Assembly: GCF_015265455.1 (NCBI RefSeq) | Contig: NZ_CP054492.1 | Coordinates: 310,001-374,000, forward strand | DNA length: 64,000 nt | Direction: 5' to 3' | Origin: Candidatus Sulfurimonas baltica | Lineage (GTDB): Bacteria > Campylobacterota > Campylobacteria > Campylobacterales > Sulfurimonadaceae | Part shown: positions 53,509 through 62,773 of the stretch, piece after piece | How the letters are laid out: each line of letters begins with the position of its first letter | Numbering within the stretch: the first letter of the stretch is position 1 | Made by a program: the position numbers and the translations under genes | Notes under the pieces: model-generated | The model's database searches: none | Seen by the model: only the letters and a program-made list of their open reading frames with translations | Told to the model about the DNA's origin: nothing

Positions 53509-54500
53509 TGATTAGAAAATTAGTAGATGCTTTTTATACAAAAATTTTTATTAATATTCTTGTTGAGAAAGTAGCGACTGTTGTATATATTGAGGTGTGT
53601 TCCCAAGATTCTATAGTTGAAAACATACAAATGCGATTTGAGACAAATAGCATAAACTCAAAAATGTATGAATTTATTAAGACATACATTAAGTCATCAC
53701 CTTACTATTATATTTCAATATTAGATAAATCATTAAATCAAGGTGCAGTTCCTACATGTAGTGCTGATGAAATGAGTAGATATATTGATATTAATTTTTC
53801 AAAAAGTGTATGTGTTTCTAATTTGTGGGCTGCATACACGTCAGAAGATGAGATAAATTTAATCGAGAGAGAGTATAAAAGCATAGGTCTGGATTTTATA
53901 TTTTCACCTTTTGTGGTACTAAGTAAATTTTTTAAAGATAAGATTGAAAATAATTTTGCAATGTTTTTATTGATTGAAGATTCAAACATATCTTTAACTA
54001 TTTTTGATAACTCTAAACTTCTTTATGCAAAATATATAAAAATAAATCTTGGGGATGATAACGAGGATATTTTGATTGACTCCTCCTTGGATGATGATGA
54101 CTTATTATTGGATGAAGATGACATTGATTTGGACAATATTGACTCTGAAGATTTAGATGATTTTGGTGACATAGAAGACTTAGACAGCAGCGAAGATATA
54201 GATGAATTTGCAGAAGCACTTGACATGAAAGAGATAGTTCATGAAAGTTATGAAGCTGAAGAAGATGGATTTAATGAAGATTACAAAAGGTTTTCATTAA
54301 TACACGATTGCGTAAACTCTTTTTATAAAGACAACACATACAACAGTGATTTTATTGAAAATATATTTATAGCAGATGCTGCTGGCGTAAGCAAGGATCT
54401 TAAAAAATATCTGGAAGAGGAGATGTTCTTAAGTGTTGTTATAAGAAAGATAGATTTATGTGTAGAGGTATGTGAGATGGCTAAAATGGAGCTACAATGA
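53508..54500 (+). CDS. PilM/GspL-like protein with acidic insertion
   Basis: Protein of 330 residues, no clear signal. It begins VDAFYTKIFINILVEKVATV and includes FAMFLLIEDSNISLTIFDNSK, LLYAKYIKINLG and a C-terminal helical region; the layout suggests a PilM/GspL-type actin-like fold, but the match is weak. Residues ~185-245 form a run of Asp, Glu and Ser (DDNEDILIDSSLDDDDLLLD) unlike PilM. Its start overlaps the recombinase stop (TAATG), and the next gene overlaps its stop (ATGA). Confidence 0.55.
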   Translation: MIRKLVDAFYTKIFINILVEKVATVVYIEVCSQDSIVENIQMRFETNSINSKMYEFIKTYIKSSPYYYISILDKSLNQGAVPTCSADEMSRYIDINFSKSVCVSNLWAAYTSEDEINLIEREYKSIGLDFIFSPFVVLSKFFKDKIENNFAMFLLIEDSNISLTIFDNSKLLYAKYIKINLGDDNEDILIDSSLDDDDLLLDEDDIDLDNIDSEDLDDFGDIEDLDSSEDIDEFAEALDMKEIVHESYEAEEDGFNEDYKRFSLIHDCVNSFYKDNTYNSDFIENIFIADAAGVSKDLKKYLEEEMFLSVVIRKIDLCVEVCEMAKMELQ

Positions 54501-55021
54501 AATATAGCTATATAAAACCTAGGTCTAAAACTGCTTTAACTACTGATATGCAACTTCTTTTTACTTTTTTTGCAGTGGCAATTCTTATGCTTTTGCTTAC
54601 ATATATTTTTTTGTTGTTTCGTGATTATAGATTTGATAAAAACAGGGCTGAAATAAGTCAGCAAAAGCTAGAAATTCGTATCCGCACAGACCATATGAAA
54701 AAACAAATTACGCAAATAGAGAAGCAGAGTATGCTTAGCGAAATAATATTCACAAAAAACAGTGTACTCAAAGACAGTATAAATAACATGTTCGATCTAG
54801 TTCCAAGCAGAATAACTCTCTCTCAAGCAAAAATCATGGATAACGGATTGATTCTTTACGGGATTACGCCAAATAAGGATATATACAACTTTATGCTTCA
54901 AGCCCCACTTCGCTCTATATTTAACAGAAGTTACAGTAGCTTTTATCCTGCCGAAAATGGATGGTATAGGTTTGTTTCAACAAATTACATAGATGAAGAG
55001 GAGATTAAGGGTGAAAACTAA
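54497..55021 (+). CDS. PilN-like bitopic membrane protein
   Basis: Protein of 174 residues: short cytoplasmic N-terminus, one membrane helix (LLFTFFAVAILMLLLTYIFLL), a coiled coil (QQKLEIRIRTDHMKKQITQI) and a periplasmic domain (ILYGITPNKDIYNFM). This is the PilN layout. It lies between a PilM-like and a PilO-like gene, overlapping the PilM-like stop. Confidence 0.6.
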   Translation: MKYSYIKPRSKTALTTDMQLLFTFFAVAILMLLLTYIFLLFRDYRFDKNRAEISQQKLEIRIRTDHMKKQITQIEKQSMLSEIIFTKNSVLKDSINNMFDLVPSRITLSQAKIMDNGLILYGITPNKDIYNFMLQAPLRSIFNRSYSSFYPAENGWYRFVSTNYIDEEEIKGEN

Positions 55022-55550
55022 TATCACTAGACAAACTATCTACCTTTTGGGGCTCTCTGTATTTTTGCTTATCTTTGTTTTATTTTTCTCGTTTTCTGTA
55101 CTAATTCCATCAGGGAAAAAATATAGAATTAATATGAGTGATTTAAATAAAGAATCTCTTGAATTAAGACAACTAGAAGATTTTTCATATGAGACAGAGG
55201 TTATACTTCAAAAATTAAAAAGTGATAACAGACATATTATAACAGCATTTCAAACAGATTTTGACGCACAAAGATTTAAAAAGCAACATGGAACTTTTTT
55301 TAGTTCTTTAAGCTTATCTAAGCACTCTAAAATAGATGATGAAGAGGGGTTCGCTGTTTATGAGGTTAATACAACATCAGAGATAAGTTCACCGGAGAGT
55401 TTTTATGCATTTTTAGATGCCGTAAATAAGAGCGATTGGATAATATCTGTAAATTTTCCAATTAATTTTAAAAGAGATGGTGAAATTATTAGCTCATCTT
55501 TTACTATGAAAGTCTATAACAATAAAAAAGATTTAAACACTACTAAGTAA
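55011..55550 (+). CDS. PilO-like bitopic membrane protein
   Basis: Protein of 179 residues with one membrane helix (TIYLLGLSVFLLIFVLFFSFS), a short coiled coil and a periplasmic domain (SSPESFYAFLDAVNKSDWI) of PilO-like shape. I start at the GTG 55011, with GAGGAG seven bases upstream; the ATG at 54993 has no ribosome binding site. It is the last gene of the PilM-N-O-like set. The convergent tilS overlaps its end by 18 bases. Confidence 0.55.
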   Translation: MKTNITRQTIYLLGLSVFLLIFVLFFSFSVLIPSGKKYRINMSDLNKESLELRQLEDFSYETEVILQKLKSDNRHIITAFQTDFDAQRFKKQHGTFFSSLSLSKHSKIDDEEGFAVYEVNTTSEISSPESFYAFLDAVNKSDWIISVNFPINFKRDGEIISSSFTMKVYNNKKDLNTTK

Positions 55551-56528
55551 CTCTTTTATTTTTACAAAGAGTTCTTTGTTTTTATATATGTATGGGCGAA
55601 GTTTTTGCTCTATTTTTAAAATCCTCATCTCTTCTTTAAACTCTTTTGACATTACCGCATCTGTAAAAGGGGCTATAAAAACAAAGTCGCTGTTTTGATT
55701 AACAACAAATTTTCGTCCAACCACTGCTGTTTTTTCACTCTTTAGAATTTCTCTCTCTTTTGCACTTAACATATACCCTTTTAGTTTTAGATATTTGTCA
55801 ATTGTATAGATGTTAGTTCTTGGATTTTGAGAGTTTTCAAAATATGCAAACTCACCAATAGTTTTAATTTCTAGTTTTTCAATAAGGCTGTCTCTGTCTT
55901 CGTCTAAATAATCAAAACTTTTTTTAATACCGAGGAGATATTTTTCTAAAAGAGGCGCAGAATAGTTATGTCTAAAGGAGTTTCTTTTTATATCTTCATT
56001 TAGGTTACTCTCATCTTCAAAGTATTTGTTTTCATTTACATGTAGATAGGCTAAAAGCTCTTTTTTGTCCAGATGAAGCAGAGGGCGGATTAGTGTGTAA
56101 AAGCCTCTCTCTTGCTCTACTTGCATACCAGCTATTTCAGCACAGCCGGCCCCTTTGCAAAACTGCATAAGCATCCACTCAAATCTGTCACCAAGATGAT
56201 GTGCAGTTATAAGATTTTCATAACCGTGTGTCTTAATTAACTCTTCAAAAAAAGAGTATCTGATCTCTCTTGCCTTAGCCTCAAAGTTTTTTACAAATTT
56301 TGGAGCATTAAATACATGGCATTTTAAATTATGTGTTTGAGCCAACTCTTTAGCATAGAGAACTTCTTCTTTGCTCTGTTCTCTGACTCCATAATCTACG
56401 ATAGCAATATCAAAAGGGATGTTATTTTTTATAAGAAGAAAAAACAGAGCAGTGGAGTCTCCACCACCTGAAAAGGCTAAAAGATTTTTTTTATCTTTTA
56501 ATTTTTGAAGTGTTCTATTTTCAAGCAT
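55533..56528 (-). CDS. tilS: tRNA(Ile)-lysidine synthetase
   Basis: Modifies C34 of the CAU-anticodon tRNA(Ile) to lysidine; 331 residues. The PP-loop LLAFSGGGDSTALFF and ITAHHLGDRFEW are diagnostic. The C-terminal domain is short, as in other Campylobacterota. The start overlaps the rimO stop by eight bases and its end overlaps the PilO-like gene. Confidence 0.95.
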   Translation of the reverse strand: MLENRTLQKLKDKKNLLAFSGGGDSTALFFLLIKNNIPFDIAIVDYGVREQSKEEVLYAKELAQTHNLKCHVFNAPKFVKNFEAKAREIRYSFFEELIKTHGYENLITAHHLGDRFEWMLMQFCKGAGCAEIAGMQVEQERGFYTLIRPLLHLDKKELLAYLHVNENKYFEDESNLNEDIKRNSFRHNYSAPLLEKYLLGIKKSFDYLDEDRDSLIEKLEIKTIGEFAYFENSQNPRTNIYTIDKYLKLKGYMLSAKEREILKSEKTAVVGRKFVVNQNSDFVFIAPFTDAVMSKEFKEEMRILKIEQKLRPYIYKNKELFVKIKELLSSV

Positions 56529-57834
56529 TATCTACTGTCGCAGTTAGAATATTTCCAACCATATCGGTAATTTTTGCTTTGTAGATTTTTCCAAATACTA
56601 AGTCATCATCTTTAGTTCTGTCGTTTACATAAATCTCACCATCAATCTCAGGTGCCCAAATAAGCTCTTTTGCACTTAATAGGTACTCGTGCTCATCGCT
56701 CTCGCCATCTATTACAAGCTCAACCTCTTTACCGATTTCAGCCCTTAGGGATTTTTCTAAACACTCGCTTGTTATTTGACCTAATATATCAGCACGTTCG
56801 GCTATCACTTCTGCGCTGATTTTTTGACTCATATCGTATGCAGGTGTTGTCTCCTCATCGGAGTATGAAAATACATTGATTCTGTCAAATCCAAAAGATG
56901 CTGCAAATTCGCACATCTCTTCAAACATCTCTTGTGTCTCATTTGGATGTCCGACAATAAAGCTGGTTCTGATAAATGAGTTAGGAAGTGACTTCATATA
57001 ATCCAAAAGCTCAATAGTTTTCTCTTTACCGAAACCCCTTTTCATCATACGAAGCATCTCATCGTTTATATGTTGAATCGGCATATCAAAGTAGTTGTGA
57101 AAAATCTTGCTTTTGCCTATATTTTTTAGAAGAGAGATAGTTGTCGTTGAAGGGTAAAGGTAGAGGATTCTGGCACTTTTAACACCCTCTATAAGCTCTA
57201 TTCTTTGAATAAGAAGACTTAGACCGTCTTTTACATTTTGGTCACGCAGGTATGAGCTACTGTCTTGTGAGACAAAAGAGAAATCATAGTACCCTTTTGC
57301 AACAAGCCCCTCGACCTCTTTTGCAATCGAGTCTAAGTTTCTTGAGTTTAGCTTGCCTTTAAAAGATGGAATTGCACAGAAGCTACATACTTGGTTACAA
57401 CCCTCTGAGAGTTTAATGTAAGCATGGTAAGTTGAACCTGTAATTACACGCTCGGCACCATCAATTAAAAAAACTGAATCTGAAAAACGGCTCTTTTTAT
57501 CTCTAAGAAGTTCATCAATTTTATCATAGTCGCCAACACCGGTAAAGATATCAACTTCAGGCATATCTTTAGCCAACTCGATTTGGTATCTCTCGCTCAA
57601 ACAGCCAGCCATTACTAAAACAGAGTCCTCTTTTCTTGCGTCATGAAGATTTAAAATTGTATTAATTGACTCCTCTTTTGCTGCGTCAATAAACCCACAT
57701 GTGTTTACTATGATTACATCTGCATCGCCTGACTCATCGGTTAGTTCAAAATTTTGAAGTTTACCCATCATGACTTCTGTGTCAACTAAGTTTTTTGTAC
57801 ACCCAAGAGATACTATATGAAGTTTATTGCTCAT
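56521..57834 (-). CDS. rimO: Ribosomal protein S12 methylthiotransferase RimO
   Basis: Radical-SAM methylthiotransferase of 437 residues acting on Asp88 of ribosomal protein S12. N-terminal VSLGCTKNLVDTEVM, NTCGFID and VMAGCLSERY, radical-SAM EGCNQVCSFCAIPSF and a C-terminal TRAM domain separate it from MiaB, which lies nearby at 50332. It overlaps tilS by eight bases. A TATAAT lies about 26 bases before the ATG (minus strand). Confidence 0.95.
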   Translation of the reverse strand: MSNKLHIVSLGCTKNLVDTEVMMGKLQNFELTDESGDADVIIVNTCGFIDAAKEESINTILNLHDARKEDSVLVMAGCLSERYQIELAKDMPEVDIFTGVGDYDKIDELLRDKKSRFSDSVFLIDGAERVITGSTYHAYIKLSEGCNQVCSFCAIPSFKGKLNSRNLDSIAKEVEGLVAKGYYDFSFVSQDSSSYLRDQNVKDGLSLLIQRIELIEGVKSARILYLYPSTTTISLLKNIGKSKIFHNYFDMPIQHINDEMLRMMKRGFGKEKTIELLDYMKSLPNSFIRTSFIVGHPNETQEMFEEMCEFAASFGFDRINVFSYSDEETTPAYDMSQKISAEVIAERADILGQITSECLEKSLRAEIGKEVELVIDGESDEHEYLLSAKELIWAPEIDGEIYVNDRTKDDDLVFGKIYKAKITDMVGNILTATVDNA

Positions 57835-57873
57835 TCTTACTACTTTTAAATATTTTTCGTATTATATCTAAAG

Positions 57874-57879
57874 TATAAT
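57874..57879 (+). promoter_or_regulatory. -10 box, predicted leaderless start for the gene at 57886
   Basis: TATAAT, six bases, then the ATG at 57886; no Shine-Dalgarno sequence. Confidence 0.6.
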
Positions 57880-57885
57880 GCCATC

Positions 57886-59028
57886 ATGAAAATATATGAT
57901 GTAATAATTTTGGGAGCAGGGGCTAGCGGTTTGATGTGCGCCTCTCATTTAGATAAAAACCTAGCTGTGGCAGTGGTTGATTGTAACTCTAAAGTTGCAC
58001 AAAAACTGAAAATTTCCGGTGGCGGAAAGTGCAACATAACAAATGTACATGTAAGCGAAGATAATTATGATGGGGACTCGGAATTTGTATCTTACTCTTT
58101 GAATAATTTTTCTAAAGACGACTTGTTAAATTATCTACATGTAAACGGCGTAAAGCCTGTTGTACGAAAGAACCGTTACTACTTTTGTAAAGATTCTTCT
58201 GATGAAATTATAGATATTTTAAAAAAAGAGACCAGATATGCAGAGATGCTTTTAAACACAGAGATTCTACATGTAGAGAAAAAAGATGGGCTTTTTGAAG
58301 TGAAAACTTTGCAGGGCATATATAAAACAAAAAAACTAATAGTAGCTACGGGCGGCAAAAGTTATAAAACACTTGGTGCCAGCGATATCGGTCTCTATAT
58401 TGCAAAAAGTTTTGACATAAAGGTAAAAGAGTTCACTCCGGCTCTTGTAGGTTTAACAGTTCAAAAAGATCAGTTTTGGATGAAAGAACTTAGCGGACTT
58501 AGCTGTTATGTAAACATACATGTAGATGGAAAAATTTTAAAAGAGGAGATGCTTTTTGCACATAAGGGTATCAGCGGTCCTGCTGTTTTATCTGCTTCTC
58601 TTTACTGGCAAAAAGGAAATATTGCTATAGATTTCTTACCAGATGATAATATTTTAGAGCTTATCAAAGGTAGTAAAAAACTACTAAGTTCAGTTGTCCC
58701 TCTTCCAAAAAGACTCTCAAAAGCGATTTTAGAAGCTCTACATGTAGAAGATGTGGAGTGCAAAAAAATAGACTCAGAATCTGTGAAAAAACTGCAAAAT
58801 ATTCACAACTACGAGTTCGCTCCAGCAGGTAATTTTGGTTTTAGTAAAGCTGAAGTTTGTCGTGGCGGAGTTTTAAGCAGTGAGCTGAATTTTGCAACCT
58901 TGGAATCTCTACATGTAGAGAATTTATACTTTATAGGAGAAGTTGTAAATGTGACAGGCGAACTAGGCGGCTACAACTTTCAGTGGGCGTTTAGCAGCGG
59001 GGTAACGTGTGCTAACTCTCTTAGCTAA
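57886..59028 (+). CDS. BaiN/HI0933-family FAD-dependent oxidoreductase
   Basis: Flavoprotein of 380 residues. The N-terminal dinucleotide fold IILGAGASGLMCASHL, the KLKISGGGKCNITN motif and the C-terminal FIGEVVNVTGELGGYNFQWA are the signature of the HI0933/BaiN family, whose physiological substrate is mostly unknown. The gene contains six TACATGTA palindromes (58046 to 58910), many read as LHV codons; this is unusually dense. It is divergent from rimO. An ATCAAGTT-core hairpin repeat follows the stop. Confidence 0.92.
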   Translation: MKIYDVIILGAGASGLMCASHLDKNLAVAVVDCNSKVAQKLKISGGGKCNITNVHVSEDNYDGDSEFVSYSLNNFSKDDLLNYLHVNGVKPVVRKNRYYFCKDSSDEIIDILKKETRYAEMLLNTEILHVEKKDGLFEVKTLQGIYKTKKLIVATGGKSYKTLGASDIGLYIAKSFDIKVKEFTPALVGLTVQKDQFWMKELSGLSCYVNIHVDGKILKEEMLFAHKGISGPAVLSASLYWQKGNIAIDFLPDDNILELIKGSKKLLSSVVPLPKRLSKAILEALHVEDVECKKIDSESVKKLQNIHNYEFAPAGNFGFSKAEVCRGGVLSSELNFATLESLHVENLYFIGEVVNVTGELGGYNFQWAFSSGVTCANSLS

Positions 59029-59055
59029 TTGAACACTCTAAAGAAGTACTCAACC

Positions 59056-59086
59056 AGACCCTGAATCAAGTTCAGGGTGACGGAGG
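59056..59086 (+). repeat. ATCAAGTT-core palindromic repeat, copy 3
   Basis: Thirty-one bases identical (reverse complement) to 14554-14584, with stem ACCCTGAA/TTCAGGGT. It lies between convergent genes. Confidence 0.85.
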
Positions 59087-59131
59087 CGTTGTCCATTACA
59101 AACTTGTTTTGCAATCTCATATATTCTTTAA

Positions 59132-60730
59132 TTATTTGTTTAACGCATGATTGACAAGTACATTGGATATTTCATAGCTTGCATCTACAAACTCTAACTC
59201 TTTTAAATCTTTTAAATTTTGCTTTTCTTCTGAGCTGTCAACTTTAATGATTATATTTGCATATTTAAAAAAATTGAGTATTGCTTCGCTGATAAGTCGT
59301 TTTTGATGCTCATCACTTACTGTTAAGATGATGGCTTTTGCTTCATCTACTGCTAAAGACTCTAAAACAGGCAACTTGTTTAAGTGCCCAAAATATGCCG
59401 AGTAACCTACTTTTCTTGCAAGAAGTACATGTTTTAGATTGTCGGAGATGATAACAAAGTCAACTCCTTTTGCCTTTAAGTCTGTTGCAACTCTTCTTCC
59501 CAAAGTCCCAAACCCTGCGACAACTATGTGATTTTTTAACTTTATGGGGGTGATAACATCTGACTCATAAAACTCTTTTTCAAAATAAGATGATATTTTA
59601 TAAATATTGCTCAGTATAAAAGGAGTCAAAATCATAGACATTACACCTACAAGTATTAAAAAATTAGTCATCTCTTCACTTATAAGTTTATGAGAACCGG
59701 CAATTGCAAAGATAGCAAAAGAGAATTCACCAATTTGAGCTAAGGCTAAAGCAGTTTTTGCGGAAGTGTTTTTGTCTGAGTTTCGTCTGATAATGGCATA
59801 AATTACAATCGATTTAAAAAGCATTGCCAATAAGAAAATAAAAATGACAATGTATATATTTTCTAAAAAATAAATCATATCAATTTTTGTTCCAACACCA
59901 AAGAAAAATACACTTAGAAGTAAATCTTTATAAGTAGCGATATCTGACTCAACTTTAACATTATATTTAGTGTCAGCTATAATCATTCCCGCCATAAATG
60001 CCCCCAAAGAGTATGTGAAACCCATCTCGTGAGTAAGTAATGAAGCACCGATAACAATGGAAAAAACAGAGCCTAAAAACAACTCTTCGAGTTCTGCTTT
60101 TGCTGAAAACTGAAGAAGAGCATTTACAATTTTTTCTCCAATTGTAAACATAAAAACAAGTACTAAAATAGCTGAAATCACTGTTTTTATCAGGACTTCA
60201 CTTAGAGATAAAGTGTCATTTGACAAAAATGTCATAAGTAATAAAATAGGGATAACAGCTAAATCTTGAAATATAAGTATTCCCATAGACTTTTGTCCAT
60301 ACGGAGTGAGAATATCTTTTGATTTTTTGAGATATGTCAGCACTATTGCGGTTGATGAAAGTGAAAATGCCAACGATATAATAAGCGATGTATTAAAATC
60401 AAGCTTAAAAAGATAAAAAGAGAGTAAAAATATCACCACTACACTAAGTAAGACCTGCAACAAGCCATTTGTAAGAAGTATATCTTTCATCTTTTTAATT
60501 TTTGAGAAGCTAAGTTCTAGCCCTATTGTAAACATCAAAAACACTATTCCAAACTCGCCTATAAGCTCAAGTGAATATATGTTAAGACCGTTAAATCCAA
60601 AGATATAACTAATAATAGTTCCAGATAAAATATACCCGATAATATGTGAGATATCAAATTTCTTTAAAATTATATTGAGTACAGTTGCAATCGCAATTGT
60701 TAAAAATATTGCTAATAGTAGATTTTCCAT
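59132..60730 (-). CDS. Kef-type (CPA2) cation/proton antiporter
   Basis: Inner-membrane antiporter of 532 residues, about twelve membrane helices followed by a TrkA-N domain (IVVAGFGTLGRRVATDLKAK) that binds NAD(H). FTIGLELSFSKIKKM and LGAFMAGMIIADTKY are Kef/CPA2 hallmarks. It probably exchanges K+ for H+ under electrophile or redox control. A TATAAT lies six bases before the ATG and no ribosome binding site is seen. Confidence 0.92.
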   Translation of the reverse strand: MENLLLAIFLTIAIATVLNIILKKFDISHIIGYILSGTIISYIFGFNGLNIYSLELIGEFGIVFLMFTIGLELSFSKIKKMKDILLTNGLLQVLLSVVVIFLLSFYLFKLDFNTSLIISLAFSLSSTAIVLTYLKKSKDILTPYGQKSMGILIFQDLAVIPILLLMTFLSNDTLSLSEVLIKTVISAILVLVFMFTIGEKIVNALLQFSAKAELEELFLGSVFSIVIGASLLTHEMGFTYSLGAFMAGMIIADTKYNVKVESDIATYKDLLLSVFFFGVGTKIDMIYFLENIYIVIFIFLLAMLFKSIVIYAIIRRNSDKNTSAKTALALAQIGEFSFAIFAIAGSHKLISEEMTNFLILVGVMSMILTPFILSNIYKISSYFEKEFYESDVITPIKLKNHIVVAGFGTLGRRVATDLKAKGVDFVIISDNLKHVLLARKVGYSAYFGHLNKLPVLESLAVDEAKAIILTVSDEHQKRLISEAILNFFKYANIIIKVDSSEEKQNLKDLKELEFVDASYEISNVLVNHALNK

Positions 60731-60736
60731 AAACCA

Positions 60737-60742
60737 ATTATA
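60737..60742 (-). promoter_or_regulatory. -10 box, predicted leaderless start for the antiporter at 60730
   Basis: On the minus strand TATAAT is followed by TGGTTT and the ATG. No Shine-Dalgarno sequence is present. Confidence 0.6.
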
Positions 60743-60842
60743 ATATAGTTATGAAAGTTTTTTTAAAATTTTATGTATGAAATATATACACAATGTTCTT
60801 AAAATTTTTTCAGCCTGAGAGTCTACGCTATTTTGTTACATG

Positions 60843-61181
60843 TTACTCATATCTTTGACCATTGTATTCTAGCCAACCACCAACGTGACGCTTATTTGGA
60901 TCATGGTGTGTCCAATGAACAACTCCGCCCTTTGCGTTACTTTCATGTTCGCCACAAAACTTTATAAAACCACCTTTTTTTAGTGAGGATACTTTTGGTG
61001 CCAAATCAATATTGTGAGCAATTAATAAAGTTTGCCCAGATGATAATTTTATTATAAACCTTTGATGCCGACTGCCCTTGTTGTCGTCACTGAGTAGTTT
61101 AACAACTGTACCAGAACTGCACATTTGTGTACCAGCATATATCTCCAAGCTCATAAGTAGTACAAATAATATTTTTTTCAA
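60843..61181 (-). CDS. DUF3465-family exported protein
   Basis: Small periplasmic protein of 112 residues with a signal peptide. GSRHQRFIIKLSSGQTLLIA, HNIDLAPKV and VVHWTHHDP match the DUF3465 family, of unknown function. The start is TTG (61181), with GGAG six bases upstream. It lies downstream of nrfA on the same strand, about 90 bases away, with no strong terminator between them. Confidence 0.9.
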   Translation of the reverse strand: MKKILFVLLMSLEIYAGTQMCSSGTVVKLLSDDNKGSRHQRFIIKLSSGQTLLIAHNIDLAPKVSSLKKGGFIKFCGEHESNAKGGVVHWTHHDPNKRHVGGWLEYNGQRYE

Positions 61182-61272
61182 TTAAAGCTCCAGTTTTAAT
61201 TTTATATGGTATCTATTACATATTGCTCTAGAGAGTGCCGGTGGGCAAGCACCCTCTAAAAGGAGTATTATG

Positions 61273-62763
61273 TTAGTAAGAAGTTTTCAACTTCTCGATA
61301 CTTTTAGTTGAAGATGGATTATAGATACCTTTTTCTTGAGCATCTTTTTCCCATTCTTTCAATAAGCCTTTTTGGAATTTTTTCTTATCATCTACTAGTT
61401 GCTTAAACGGTAAACCCGTAATCTCCTGAGCAACTTTCTTGGAAGTTAGTGCAGGAGCTACATAGTCAGAAGCACCATGTTTTGCTAAAACTTTTGCTAG
61501 TTTAATTCTAGCATTTCCAGCTTTGTCTATTGCAGTCGCAAGCACTCTTAAAGTCTCTTCTGGTGCATGAAAAAATGCAGGATGAGAAGCAACAGCATAA
61601 TCCCATCTCCATTGAGCATGTCTAATGTCTAGTAAGATTGGTTCCATTTCAGCTTTAGTCGCTCCAACTTCCCAAGCTTTACCAGCTTCAAGATGAGCAG
61701 CAGCTAAGTGCTTCATAGCTTTTTTATGAAGTTCATCTTTTCTAGCTTTTTTCTCTGCAATCGTTTCAGTTAATTCTTTTTCACTAACTCTATGACAATT
61801 CATACATGTACTAGCAATATCATCAAGTGGATTAGCAATTTTGTGGTCAGTATATTTAACTCCACCTTCATTTTTGTACGGCATGTGACAATCCGCACAT
61901 GAAACACCATTTTTGCCGTGAGCTCCTGTTTTCCACATCTCATAACCTGGGTGTTGAGCTTTTATCATTGGAGCCCTAGAAATTTTATGAGTCCAATCTT
62001 TGAAATCTAGATTGTCATAATATCTCTCCATATCTTCAACTCCAGTTCCCTCTGCCCATGGTAAAGTTACAGCAACAGCTGTCCCACCTTTTGGATTTGG
62101 AGTTTTTTTGAAATAATATTCAACATGACATTGAGCACAAACCATCGTTCTCATATCTTGCTGAGTTGCGTCTTCTAGTTTCATCTTACCTTCAGCTTCT
62201 AAGCCTTCAGCCAAATATTTTCTGTTAACTTGTAGTTCCATAGTATTAGGATTATGACAATCAACACATCCTATTGGATTAATAATATCTGAGCCGTATT
62301 TAGACCATTTACCAGTGTAGTATTCCGCATCGCCTTTTGTAGCCATGATTTTTGGAACTTCTGGAGACTTACAAGTCCAGCATGCAGTTGGCATAGGTCC
62401 AGTTTTTTCATCTACTGGAGCACCAGTTCTTAATGAATTTCTATTGTCTTCAACAGCATAAGCATGACCTCTTGGAGCATTGTAATCTTTAGCAAAACCA
62501 TAACCTGCAAATAGAACTACTAACTCAGGATACTCTTTTAGCAAATCATCAATGTCATCACTTTTTTCTGTTTGTTTCCATGAATCATATTGTCTTGGAT
62601 AGTGCTTTCTAAACTCTTCATTTCTTGTTTCCCATCTATCTATCTTTGGAACACTATTAATTTGTGCTTGCTCTTTTTTACCTTCATTAATTGAAGCAAT
62701 CAATATGCCCATTAGACCAATTGCTACAGCTGAAATGACAAATAAAATTTTAAACTTGTTCAT
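61273..62763 (-). CDS. nrfA: Ammonia-forming cytochrome c nitrite reductase NrfA
   Basis: Periplasmic pentahaem enzyme of 496 residues reducing nitrite to ammonia. The active-site haem motif CWTCK is at 128-132; four CXXCH motifs follow at about 166, 209, 289 and 320 (CVDCH, CAQCH, CADCH, CMNCH). The catalytic Tyr in QCHVEYYF and the Ca2+-site region are recognisable. A signal anchor is at the N-terminus. NrfH is encoded 10 bases upstream. Confidence 0.97.
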   Translation of the reverse strand: MNKFKILFVISAVAIGLMGILIASINEGKKEQAQINSVPKIDRWETRNEEFRKHYPRQYDSWKQTEKSDDIDDLLKEYPELVVLFAGYGFAKDYNAPRGHAYAVEDNRNSLRTGAPVDEKTGPMPTACWTCKSPEVPKIMATKGDAEYYTGKWSKYGSDIINPIGCVDCHNPNTMELQVNRKYLAEGLEAEGKMKLEDATQQDMRTMVCAQCHVEYYFKKTPNPKGGTAVAVTLPWAEGTGVEDMERYYDNLDFKDWTHKISRAPMIKAQHPGYEMWKTGAHGKNGVSCADCHMPYKNEGGVKYTDHKIANPLDDIASTCMNCHRVSEKELTETIAEKKARKDELHKKAMKHLAAAHLEAGKAWEVGATKAEMEPILLDIRHAQWRWDYAVASHPAFFHAPEETLRVLATAIDKAGNARIKLAKVLAKHGASDYVAPALTSKKVAQEITGLPFKQLVDDKKKFQKGLLKEWEKDAQEKGIYNPSSTKSIEKLKTSY

Positions 62764-62773
62764 TCTAAACCCC

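Noticed and set aside
61229-61258. Terminator after nrfA
   Set aside because: A GC-rich inverted repeat is present but pairing is imperfect and no T tract follows on the minus strand.
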